9,792 bases of DNA from Bacillota bacterium (GTDB lineage: Bacteria; Bacillota; Clostridia; Christensenellales; CAG-138): the NCBI GenBank assembly GCA_023396535.1, contig JAEWWD010000166.1:1-9792 (forward strand). The letters are read 5' to 3'. Below, one piece after another: positions 1 to 6,698 of this stretch. A model generated the notes under the pieces. That model had not been told where the DNA came from. It saw only the letters and a list, made by a program, of their open reading frames with translations, and did no database searches. Made by a program: the position numbers and the translations under genes. How positions within the stretch are numbered: position 1 is the stretch's first letter; every line of letters starts with the position of its first letter.

Positions 1-1061
1 GCGCGGACCTGCACGCTTTTTCAATGGCTTGCTTTGAGAAAGAAGGGTTTTCCTCCCGGGATGCGCGCATCATCGCGGATAACCTTCTGGAGGCGGATCT
101 GCGGGGGCTGAATACCCATGGGGTATTGCGCGTTACCATGTATCTGAAGCGGGTGCGCGCCGGGGTGCTGAATTCGCGGGCCGAGCCTGAACTGTTGCAG
201 GAAACGCCGGCATTTGCCATTTGGGACGCCCACAATTGCATGGGGCAGTTGGCTTGTGTGAAGGCAATGGATATGGCCATTGAGCGCGCCAGGGAAACCG
301 GCCTGTATATGACGGGGGTACGCAACAGCAACCATTTCGGCACGGCGGCCTATTATACCATGCGCGCGTCCAGACAACGTATGATCGGCTTCTCGTGCAG
401 CAACACCGAGGCGCTGATGCCCGCCCCGGGAGGGGCCCAGAAGGTCGTGGGCAACAATCCGTTCTCGGCGGCTTTTCCCGGCGGGAAATACCCGGACATC
501 GTGGTGGATATGGCGGTGAGCGCCGCGGCCATAGGCAAGATCGTACTGAGCGACAAAAAGGGGATCGAAATTCCCAACGGCTGGGCTACGGACGTCATGG
601 GCATTGAAACAAACGACCCCAAGAAAGCGCTGGACGGCGGCTTCCTTTTGCCGGTGGGCGGCCCCAAGGGGTATGGGCTGGGTCTCGCGGTGGACATATT
701 GGCAGGCGTTCTGATGGGTTCCGGTTATGGCCAGCATGTGCGCTGTCCCTTCCACGATTTCAGCGGACCTCAGAATCTTGGCCATATGTTTATCGTCATC
801 GATGTTGAGAAATTTCAGCCTTGGGATATCTACGCACAGAAGGTGGAAGACCTGGTACGCCATATAAAGGCAAGCAAAAAGGCGCCGGGCGTGAAAGAGA
901 TATTCCTGCCGGGCGAGATGGAGTATAACAAAATGGCGGAAAACAAGGCGAACGGCGTAACGCTGCCGCTGGATTTAATCGCGGAGCTCTGTGATTTTGC
1001 ACGGGAGATCGGACTTGCGAGCGAAATGAATACATTGGAAAAGTATCTCGCTCCGGTCTAA
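1..1061 (+). CDS. Ldh_2 (malate/L-lactate dehydrogenase) family NAD(P)H-dependent oxidoreductase, 5' end outside the window
   Basis: This family reduces 2-oxo or cyclic imino acids, or oxidises the matching hydroxy acids, with NAD(P)H in the cytoplasm; members include ureidoglycolate dehydrogenase, 2,3-diketogulonate reductase and piperideine/pyrroline-2-carboxylate reductases. The frame is open to the left edge and reads ADLHAFS before the ATG at 24, matching the family's usual N-terminus, so only a handful of codons are missing and the ATG at 24 is not the true start. Visible hallmarks, counted from that ATG, are EADLRGLNTHGV (catalytic-type His near residue 33), GVRNSNHFG near 99, the GGAQKVVGNNP cofactor loop near 136, the IPNGWATD segment, GGPKGYGLGL near 213, and a closing PGEMEY. 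The C-terminus is complete. The stop overlaps the convergent regulator gene by 4 bp. The substrate cannot be read from the sequence; the neighbourhood suggests an oxo- or imino-acid from heterocycle breakdown. Family call is firm, substrate unknown. Confidence 0.9.
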   Translation, partial: ADLHAFSMACFEKEGFSSRDARIIADNLLEADLRGLNTHGVLRVTMYLKRVRAGVLNSRAEPELLQETPAFAIWDAHNCMGQLACVKAMDMAIERARETGLYMTGVRNSNHFGTAAYYTMRASRQRMIGFSCSNTEALMPAPGGAQKVVGNNPFSAAFPGGKYPDIVVDMAVSAAAIGKIVLSDKKGIEIPNGWATDVMGIETNDPKKALDGGFLLPVGGPKGYGLGLAVDILAGVLMGSGYGQHVRCPFHDFSGPQNLGHMFIVIDVEKFQPWDIYAQKVEDLVRHIKASKKAPGVKEIFLPGEMEYNKMAENKANGVTLPLDLIAELCDFAREIGLASEMNTLEKYLAPV

Positions 1062-2716
1062 AGCACTTCCATCAGTTTCAGACAAAGCTGGAGCTGGAAG
1101 GCGCTTTCGCTGTCGCTGAGTTTGAGGCCCGTTAACTCCTCGACCAGGCGCAGACGGTAGGCTACAGAGTTTTTATGCATAAACAGGGCATCCGCAGTCT
1201 TTCGCATGTTCTGGTTGTTGCGGAAATATGCCGACAGGGTATTGATGAGCTCGCCGTTTTTGTCTTTGTCATGAGCCAGCAGCGTGTTCATACGCTCCTG
1301 TAAAAAAGTCTGCGTGGTGGGGGAATCCTTGAGCTCATAAAAGAAATGGAAGGCTCCCAGATCCTCAAATGCGATCACCTTCTCGTTGGTATTTAACCGG
1401 GGGGCGCAACGAAGCGCTCTGAGCGCTTCCTCATAGGATGTGGCTGCGTCAGCGAGGCTCTTGTGTACCCGGCTGATACCGGCGGAGAAATTCAGCATAA
1501 CGAAACGGGTGTTCAGGTCCTGTATCGTGCTGTATACAAGGGCGCGGCATTTGTCCATATCCTCTTTGGATTGAATGTTGGCAAGAACCGCCACATGGTC
1601 GCTTTTGCTCAACATGATCACGGGCCGGTGAAATAAGGTGATGCTATGACGGATTTCCCCTAAAATCTCCTGTTTGATACCGTAAATTTTTTCCTCTTTC
1701 AGTTTCCAGTTCTTTTCCTCGATGCTGGAGACGAAGTGATCGATGTCGATTGCGAAGATCACGAATGGCTGATGAAAATCGATATGGTAGTAGCACGTAC
1801 GGCGCGTCATCATATCTTCATCGCTGTAATTATGCGTGATCAGGTCCTCAAGACATTCCCCCTTCAACTGCCATTCCTTTTCCAGTATGGACTGTTCCTG
1901 CATCAATATGATGGAAACAAGGGTGCTGGCATGCTCAAGGGCGATATAGTCGGTGTTGCCGAAAACATTGTTGCAGGCATGGGCAATCAGGTAGGCGGCT
2001 CTTCGCCCGCTGGTATTGACCGGAACAAGTATATAGTCCTCGCTGTTTTCCATTGCGGGTAATTTGCTCCAGGAGTGGGCTTGGAGACCGTGCAGATGCT
2101 GCTCATGCAGACTTGAAATGTTCTTCGCAAAAATTTGGCCGTAATCAGAGAGGAGTCCTTTGTTCTTGAGAGAGGAAGCCAGGATTTCGCCTTTGGGGTC
2201 TACCACAAAGGACGGATTACGGATCATCTGACTGAGTGTGGAACAGATTTTGCCAAGGCCTTCCCCTGTGAGCAGCGCTTCGAGCAGGTTTGCGTGGATT
2301 TCCTCGACGCGTTTAAGGGCGAAAAGCTGCTCGTTGATCAGCTTCTCCAAAATGGGCTCCATGAAATCCATAAACGGAAGATTATGGGGCACTTCCAGAA
2401 GGGGAAATCCCAATTCATCGGCTGCCGCGATCATCTCCGGCGGGATGCTGGTCAAATGTTTCCCCGGCTTGATGGCCATGGCCGTCACCTGATGATCGGC
2501 AAGATCCCGGAGTATCTCCACCCCCTTGTTTTTATCGCCGTGGAAGGCATAGCCCGAGGTAAACAAGAGCTCGCCCCCGCGCATCCAGCGGGCGACCTCC
2601 GGCACTTCAACGATGTTGACCGAGGTAATTTCTTTGCGCAGGCCATTATGGCCCGCCACGATGTGGGAGAGCGAGAGGGGATATATCTTTAATGCATCGG
2701 AAAGGAGCAGTCTCAT
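1058..2716 (-). CDS. PucR-family transcriptional regulator
   Basis: A 552-residue cytoplasmic regulator with the full three-part PucR architecture. Residues about 7-125 form the purine-catabolism-regulator N-terminal domain (segments IVEVPEVARWMRGGELLFTS and GFPLLEVP). A middle section of roughly 280-420 resembles the degenerate GGDEF-like domain of CdaR/PucR proteins. The last ~60 residues form the HTH_30 DNA-binding domain, with the diagnostic NMRKTADALFMHKNSVAYRL and EELTG. The ATG at 2716 is preceded by a GGAGGG ribosome binding site (2724-2729 on the plus strand, 7-nt spacing). The gene is divergent from the preA-hydroxylase-hydrolase operon and shares a 118-bp control region with it, which makes it the likely local regulator. 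Known relatives activate purine, amino-acid or heterocycle catabolism in response to pathway metabolites. The effector here is not known. Its 3' end collides with the convergent oxidoreductase gene, with no intergenic space. Confidence 0.93.
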   Translation of the reverse strand: MRLLLSDALKIYPLSLSHIVAGHNGLRKEITSVNIVEVPEVARWMRGGELLFTSGYAFHGDKNKGVEILRDLADHQVTAMAIKPGKHLTSIPPEMIAAADELGFPLLEVPHNLPFMDFMEPILEKLINEQLFALKRVEEIHANLLEALLTGEGLGKICSTLSQMIRNPSFVVDPKGEILASSLKNKGLLSDYGQIFAKNISSLHEQHLHGLQAHSWSKLPAMENSEDYILVPVNTSGRRAAYLIAHACNNVFGNTDYIALEHASTLVSIILMQEQSILEKEWQLKGECLEDLITHNYSDEDMMTRRTCYYHIDFHQPFVIFAIDIDHFVSSIEEKNWKLKEEKIYGIKQEILGEIRHSITLFHRPVIMLSKSDHVAVLANIQSKEDMDKCRALVYSTIQDLNTRFVMLNFSAGISRVHKSLADAATSYEEALRALRCAPRLNTNEKVIAFEDLGAFHFFYELKDSPTTQTFLQERMNTLLAHDKDKNGELINTLSAYFRNNQNMRKTADALFMHKNSVAYRLRLVEELTGLKLSDSESAFQLQLCLKLMEVL

Positions 2717-2723
2717 GGTTTTG

Positions 2724-2729
2724 CCCTCC
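2724..2729 (-). promoter_or_regulatory. Ribosome binding site of the pucR-like gene
   Basis: The minus strand reads GGAGGG, 7 nt before the ATG at 2716. It fixes the start of the PucR-family protein, whose N-terminal domain begins immediately after it. Confidence 0.75.
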
Positions 2730-2772
2730 AGGAAAATAGGTTAAGGGTGGGTGCCCAGAAGGTTATGTTTTT

Positions 2773-2800
2773 ACTATAAGCTACATTGTATAAAAGTCAA
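2773..2800 (-). promoter_or_regulatory. Probable sigma-A promoter driving the pucR-like gene
   Basis: On the minus strand, TTGACT (plus positions 2795-2800) is separated by 16 nt from TATAGT (2773-2778). Each hexamer matches five of six bases of the housekeeping consensus. Transcription would start near 2766, leaving a leader of about 50 nt before the ATG at 2716. The surrounding AT-rich stretch is typical of a promoter. This is the best promoter-like match I see in the divergent region. Confidence 0.6.
2789..2794 (+). promoter_or_regulatory. Candidate -10 element for the preA-hydroxylase operon
   Basis: TATAAA lies 40 nt upstream of the preA-like ATG. No good -35 hexamer sits 16-18 nt before it (that position reads about TGTTTT), so the promoter would be weak by itself. 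This fits activator-dependent transcription, for example by the divergent PucR-like protein. It directly abuts the -35 hexamer of the opposing promoter, so the two could not easily be occupied together. The element is short and the call tentative. Confidence 0.3.
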
Positions 2801-2823
2801 TAAATTAAAAAATCAACGACGAC

Positions 2824-2830
2824 GAGGTGG
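2824..2830 (+). promoter_or_regulatory. Ribosome binding site that sets the preA-like start
   Basis: GAGGTGG lies 4 nt before the ATG at 2835. It favours this start over an in-frame GTG at 2751, which would add 28 residues with no family similarity and would place the start upstream of the promoter-like sequences. Confidence 0.65.
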
Positions 2831-2834
2831 AAGT

Positions 2835-3986
2835 ATGGCTAATTTGGAAGTAAACTATTGTGGCGTCAAATATCGCAACCCCTTGGTGCTGGCGTCAGCC
2901 ACTCCGGGCTGGGACGGCGAAGCAATGCGCCTGGCCGGACAGGCCGGTATCGGCGGAGTGATTCCCAAGACCATAGGACCCAAACAGGATTGGGCGGAGC
3001 ATCCGCGCAACGGGCGCATATATCTGCACCGCTATCTCAATAAACCCATCGGAATGGTTAACCTGGAGCTGTTTTCCACCATGACGCGCGACGAATGGGT
3101 TAAGACGGAGCTCGCTAAGGCGAAAGAGGGCGGCGCAACCATGCACATCAGCATTCTGGCAATGCCCGAACCCGAAGAAACGGCTAAACTGGTTGAAGAA
3201 ATTCAGGCTACCGGGCTTGCGGATTTGCTGGAACTCAATGTTTCCTGCCCCATGCCGGCGTCAACCGTGGGCATGCATATCGGGAAGAGTGCCGAACGGA
3301 CATACGCCCAGGTCAAAGCTGGTGCCACAGCGGCGAAGATTCCCTTCACAGTCAAGCTGACCCCAAATGTCACCGATATGGTTGAAATCGCGAAAGCCGC
3401 CGAGGAAGCGGGAGCGGCCGGCATCACCATAAGCAACTCGATACGTTCTTTCGCGGGCGTGAATATTGAAACGGGCAAGCCCCACCTGCGCGGTTACGGC
3501 GGGTATACCGGCCCCGCGATCAAGCCCATTATCATGCGGCATTTTACGGAAGTGGCACGCGCGGTCAAAATTCCGTTATGCGGCGTAGGCGGCATTATGA
3601 GCTTCCGGGAAATTGTCGAGTATATCATGCTGGGGGCTACCACTGTGCAGTCCTGTACGGCGGTGATGTGGAACGGATACAGCGCCATCACAAAAATGAT
3701 CAAGGATCTCAACGACTGGATGGATGAAAAGGGATATCAATCCCTGGATGAAATTCGCGGCATCGCGCTCGCAGATATTACGACTGTGGAAGAGCTTGCG
3801 ACTATGGACCCAAAATTCGCCAGTATCGACGCGGATCTGTGCACAAGCTGCGGAATCTGCAGCCGGTCCTGCTTCTACCGCGCCATAGAGAAAGGCGAAA
3901 GCGCATATGTGGTAAGCCGCGAAACGTGCGACGGATGCGGGCTTTGTGTTCAGATGTGCCCCGCGAACGCCATTAAGCTTGGCTGA
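2835..3986 (+). CDS. preA: PreA-like NAD-dependent dihydropyrimidine dehydrogenase subunit / dihydroorotate-dehydrogenase-fold flavoprotein with two 4Fe-4S clusters
   Basis: This 383-residue cytoplasmic enzyme has an FMN-binding dihydroorotate dehydrogenase barrel (about 1-310) followed by a 2x[4Fe-4S] ferredoxin domain (C336, C339, C342, C346 and C365, C368, C371, C375). Relatives reduce the C5-C6 bond of uracil or thymine, or the reverse. Aligned by eye with mammalian dihydropyrimidine dehydrogenase, the pyrimidine-contacting residues are kept: N77 (in VNLEL), N135 and general-acid C138 (in ELNVSCP), N201-S202 in place of Asn-Thr, and the KLTPNVTDM strand (174-182). It is shorter than E. 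coli PreA, which is about 411 residues. The NAD(P)H/FAD partner PreT is not adjacent, so electrons may come from ferredoxin or another partner. It is the first gene of the operon and is followed by a 92-nt gap before the molybdenum hydroxylase. Fold and cofactors are firm; the uracil-type substrate is inferred and could be another cyclic amide. Confidence 0.85.
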   Translation: MANLEVNYCGVKYRNPLVLASATPGWDGEAMRLAGQAGIGGVIPKTIGPKQDWAEHPRNGRIYLHRYLNKPIGMVNLELFSTMTRDEWVKTELAKAKEGGATMHISILAMPEPEETAKLVEEIQATGLADLLELNVSCPMPASTVGMHIGKSAERTYAQVKAGATAAKIPFTVKLTPNVTDMVEIAKAAEEAGAAGITISNSIRSFAGVNIETGKPHLRGYGGYTGPAIKPIIMRHFTEVARAVKIPLCGVGGIMSFREIVEYIMLGATTVQSCTAVMWNGYSAITKMIKDLNDWMDEKGYQSLDEIRGIALADITTVEELATMDPKFASIDADLCTSCGICSRSCFYRAIEKGESAYVVSRETCDGCGLCVQMCPANAIKLG

Positions 3987-4062
3987 TACCATCCTGATAA
4001 CACGGGGATGCTTTCCTTGCGCAACTACTAGAAGTTTCTGAACGTTTTGGAGATTTTTCCTG

Positions 4063-4069
4063 AAAGGAG
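4063..4069 (+). promoter_or_regulatory. Ribosome binding site supporting the TTG start of the FAD subunit
   Basis: AAAGGAG lies 9 nt before TTG at 4079. No ATG or GTG is available at a suitable distance, and the FAD-subunit N-terminus (QIAQYYQPATLDEA) begins directly after the TTG. Confidence 0.7.
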
Positions 4070-4078
4070 TGGGTCTTT

Positions 4079-4930
4079 TTGCAGATTGCCCAGTATTATC
4101 AGCCTGCTACCCTGGATGAAGCGGCAAAGATCCTCAGAGACAATGCGAATATCAAAATTCTGGCCGGCGGCACCGATCTCATTATCGCGCTGCGGGAACG
4201 GCACATAAAAGCCGAAGGACTGTTGGATATTTCGCGCATTGGGCTCTCCCGGATTTATATCGATGACGGGACGCTGCACGTGGGCAGCATGGCCACTTTT
4301 CATCAAATAGAATCGAACAGCCTGGTGTTAAAACACTGCCCCATGCTGGCGGAGGCGGCGTCTCAGGTAGGCGCGCCGCAAATTCGCGCACGCGCAACGA
4401 TTGGAGGCAATGTGGCGAACGCAGCCACGGCCGCCGACAGTTTGCCAGTTCTCCTGGCTATGGATGCGCAGGCCGTAGTGGTCAATGCTGAAGGCCGGCG
4501 TACGGTCCGTGTGGAGGACCTTTTAACGGGCGTCAATCAGACCGCCCTGGCCCCGGGGGATATATTGACGGAGTTTGTTTTACCGATCTATGCAAATGCA
4601 TTCATGGCATTTGAGAAAATCGGGCGGCGGCAGGCGCTGGCAATCTCCCGTATCAACCTGGGTATTCGTATCCACCTCGAAAACGGCGTGGTGGCGCAAT
4701 CCGCCATAGCTGTTGGAGCGGTTGGAAAGACCGCCTATCGCGTCCGTGCGCTGGAAGACAGCCTCACTGGAAAAGCGCTCACCGGCGAAGCGATGGAGCA
4801 GGCCTGCGGCATGCTGGACAATATCGTGGCCGAAAAGCTTGGCGCACGCAAAACCGCCCCCTACAAGCGGCGCATCGCGGCTGCGGTATTGAAGCGCGCG
4901 TTTGAACGAATGCAGGGAGGTGACGAATGA
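4079..4930 (+). CDS. ndhF: FAD-binding subunit of a molybdenum hydroxylase (NdhF/CoxM/XdhB family)
   Basis: This 283-residue subunit carries FAD and passes electrons from the 2Fe-2S subunit to NAD(P)+ or another acceptor. Hallmarks are the first FAD loop LAGGTDL (28-34), the second FAD motif ATIGGNVANA (106-115) with SLPVLLAMDA after it, the KIGRRQALAIS segment (180-190), and the C-terminal CO-dehydrogenase flavoprotein domain ending near RRIAAAVLKRAF. There is no iron-sulfur insertion of the 4-hydroxybenzoyl-CoA reductase beta type. It starts with TTG and a good ribosome binding site. Its TGA stop overlaps the next start as ATGA, implying translational coupling. Size and gene order match the FAD subunit of Eubacterium barkeri nicotinate dehydrogenase, but xanthine dehydrogenase and CO dehydrogenase medium subunits belong to the same family, so the symbol describes architecture and not a proven substrate. 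Confidence 0.87.
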   Translation: MQIAQYYQPATLDEAAKILRDNANIKILAGGTDLIIALRERHIKAEGLLDISRIGLSRIYIDDGTLHVGSMATFHQIESNSLVLKHCPMLAEAASQVGAPQIRARATIGGNVANAATAADSLPVLLAMDAQAVVVNAEGRRTVRVEDLLTGVNQTALAPGDILTEFVLPIYANAFMAFEKIGRRQALAISRINLGIRIHLENGVVAQSAIAVGAVGKTAYRVRALEDSLTGKALTGEAMEQACGMLDNIVAEKLGARKTAPYKRRIAAAVLKRAFERMQGGDE

Positions 4931-5412
4931 TGAAGGAAATGTGTTTCATCATCAACGGAAAAACGTATACCGCAACGATTGATCCGGCCATGCGCCTTCT
5001 GGATGTGATACGGGATGTTTTCAATCTTACCGGCACCAAGGAAGGCTGCGGCGAGGGAGAATGCGGCGCATGTACCGTTATTCTCAACGGCGATGCGGTG
5101 GACAGTTGCCTTATCCTGGCGGGGCAGGCGGAAGGGTGCGAAATCACCACCATTGAAGGCGTATCCCGGGGAGGAGAACTGAGCAGGCTGCAAAAGGCGT
5201 TTGAACAGGCTGGCGCAGTGCAATGCGGCTTCTGTACGCCAGGCATGATATTGAGCGCCAAAGCCCTGCTGGATAAGAACCCCGCTCCCACCAGGGAAGA
5301 AATCAGGCGGGCGGTCTCCGGCAATTTGTGCCGGTGTACAGGATATGCCAAGATTGTCAAAGCAATCGAAATTGCCAGCGGAAAGGAGGGTTGCAGCGAT
5401 GAACGAGCGTAA
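4927..5412 (+). CDS. ndhS: 2Fe-2S subunit of a molybdenum hydroxylase (NdhS/CoxS/XdhC family)
   Basis: This 161-residue small subunit relays electrons from the molybdenum site to FAD. It has the complete set of eight cysteine ligands. The plant-ferredoxin-like cluster uses C41, C46, C49 and C61 (in GCGEGECGACTV and after). The helical-bundle cluster uses C100, C103, C135 and C137 (in QCGFCTPGM and GNLCRCTGY). Length is normal for the family. A perfect GGAGGTGA ribosome binding site at 4916-4923 precedes tandem ATG codons at 4927 and 4930; either could be used, and the first overlaps the upstream stop. Its own 3' end overlaps the next gene by 14 nt, so F, S and L should be translated as a coupled set. 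The family call is very secure. Confidence 0.95.
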   Translation: MMKEMCFIINGKTYTATIDPAMRLLDVIRDVFNLTGTKEGCGEGECGACTVILNGDAVDSCLILAGQAEGCEITTIEGVSRGGELSRLQKAFEQAGAVQCGFCTPGMILSAKALLDKNPAPTREEIRRAVSGNLCRCTGYAKIVKAIEIASGKEGCSDERA

Positions 5413-6664
5413 CATTGTCGGCCAGCCTCTTATCCGAAAGGATGCGGCTGCCAAACTGCTGGGCGCCGCGACTTACGCGGGCGATATTCGCATCCCCGGC
5501 ATGCTCATTGGGAAAGCGCTGCGAAGCGAGTATCCCCATGCGAAAATAGTATCCATCGATACCAGCGCCGCACAAAAGATGCCGGGCGTTCATGCGGTGC
5601 TTACCGCAAAGGATATTCCGGGGGAAAACCGGTTCGGCCTCGCCATTATGGATCAGCCCGTGCTGGCACAGGATAAAGTCCGCATGATGGGAGATACGGT
5701 GGCCCTTGTGGCGGCCGAAACGCTGGACCAGGCGGAAGCGGCGGCGCTGGCCATCAAAGTGAAATATCAGGAACTGCCCGGTGTGTTTTCTGTCGAACAG
5801 GCATTGGCGGAAGGAGCGCCGCTGGTGCACGAGGATGTCCCTGGGAATGTTCTGCAGCACACAATGGTGCGCAAAGGAAATGTGGACGAAGGGTTTGCAA
5901 AATGCAAATATATCGTGGAGGACACCTATACCACGCAGCGTGTGGACCATGCGTACATCGAACCCGAGACTTCGGTAGCGTTTTTTGACGAAGGCGGCAT
6001 TATGAACGTGCAGACATCCACCCAATACACGTTCCGTGACCGCCGGCAAATCGCGCCGGTATTGAACCTGCCGTTTAACCGGGTTCGGGTTATCCAGATG
6101 GTGACGGGCGGGGCTTTCGGCGGAAAGGACGACGTCACCACCGAGATACAGGCGGCTTTGCTTGCGTACCATACCAGACGGCCTGTTCGCGTTACCTGGA
6201 GCCGGTCGGAATCCATGATGTGCTCCACAAAACGGCATCCGATGATTCTCAAGGTAAAAACCGGTTGCGACGCCGAGGGAAAACTGCAGGCGCTCGAAGG
6301 CACGATATACAGCGACAAGGGGGCGTACTGCTCCATCGGTCACTTTATCACCAAAAAGGCGGGGCTGCATTTATCCGGCCCGTATCACGTGCCCAACATC
6401 CAGGTTGATACCTATGCCGTTTACACCAATAACACAATATGCGGACCCTATCGGGGGTTTGGCATTCTGCAGGCTTCTTTTGCGCATGAGTCGCAAATGG
6501 AGCAGCTTGCGGAGAAGATCGGCATGGATTCCTGGGAGTTTCGCATGAAAAACGCTCTCAGGCACGGCCTTTCCACGGCGACAGGTCAGGTATTTGAAAG
6601 CAGCGTCGGCTTTGAGGATACTCTCTTAAAAGTAAAAGAGTATATGGACGCACAGAAACTCTAA
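5399..6664 (+). CDS. ndhL: Molybdopterin-binding large subunit, N-terminal half (NdhL-like)
   Basis: This 421-residue protein equals the N-terminal half of a normal ~760-residue molybdopterin hydroxylase subunit. It contains the aldehyde oxidase/xanthine dehydrogenase a/b-hammerhead domain (about 16-125, starting at KLLGAATYAGDI) and the first molybdopterin-binding domain, with HAYIEPE (184-190), TGGAFGGKDD (236-245) and GPYRGFG (349-355). It ends at a natural TAA, and the rest of the enzyme is encoded by the next gene in another frame. The ATG at 5399 is chosen because AAAGGAGGG (5382-5390) precedes it by 8 nt and the family N-terminus (VGQPLIRKDAAAKLLGAA) follows directly; it overlaps the 2Fe-2S gene by 14 nt. 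The length matches the ~50 kDa large subunit of E. barkeri nicotinate dehydrogenase. The true ring substrate is unknown. Confidence 0.88.
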   Translation: MNERNIVGQPLIRKDAAAKLLGAATYAGDIRIPGMLIGKALRSEYPHAKIVSIDTSAAQKMPGVHAVLTAKDIPGENRFGLAIMDQPVLAQDKVRMMGDTVALVAAETLDQAEAAALAIKVKYQELPGVFSVEQALAEGAPLVHEDVPGNVLQHTMVRKGNVDEGFAKCKYIVEDTYTTQRVDHAYIEPETSVAFFDEGGIMNVQTSTQYTFRDRRQIAPVLNLPFNRVRVIQMVTGGAFGGKDDVTTEIQAALLAYHTRRPVRVTWSRSESMMCSTKRHPMILKVKTGCDAEGKLQALEGTIYSDKGAYCSIGHFITKKAGLHLSGPYHVPNIQVDTYAVYTNNTICGPYRGFGILQASFAHESQMEQLAEKIGMDSWEFRMKNALRHGLSTATGQVFESSVGFEDTLLKVKEYMDAQKL

Positions 6665-6685
6665 TTCTCAATCTTGCCCAAATGT

Positions 6686-6692
6686 GAGGTGA
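6686..6692 (+). promoter_or_regulatory. Ribosome binding site supporting the TTG start of the second molybdopterin subunit
   Basis: GAGGTGA lies 6 nt before TTG at 6699, inside the 34-nt gap after the NdhL-like stop. A dedicated translation signal here argues that the split of the molybdopterin subunit is a real gene boundary and not a frameshift error. Confidence 0.75.
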
Positions 6693-6698
6693 ATTGCT

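Noticed and set aside
2751..2834. In-frame GTG extension of the preA-like gene by 28 residues
   Set aside because: No ribosome binding site, basic non-family sequence, and it overlaps the promoter region; the ATG at 2835 has GAGGTGG and begins at the family N-terminus.
3987..4078. Possible terminator or internal promoter between the preA-like and FAD-subunit genes
   Set aside because: Only a 5-bp CATCC/GGATG pairing with a long loop and no U tract; no convincing -35/-10 pair. The 92-nt gap therefore does not clearly split the operon.
5357..6370. Long open frame on the minus strand opposite the large molybdopterin subunit (337 codons)
   Set aside because: It lies wholly antisense to a gene with clear family motifs, has no recognisable domain, and is Arg/His-rich as expected of a GC-rich shadow frame.
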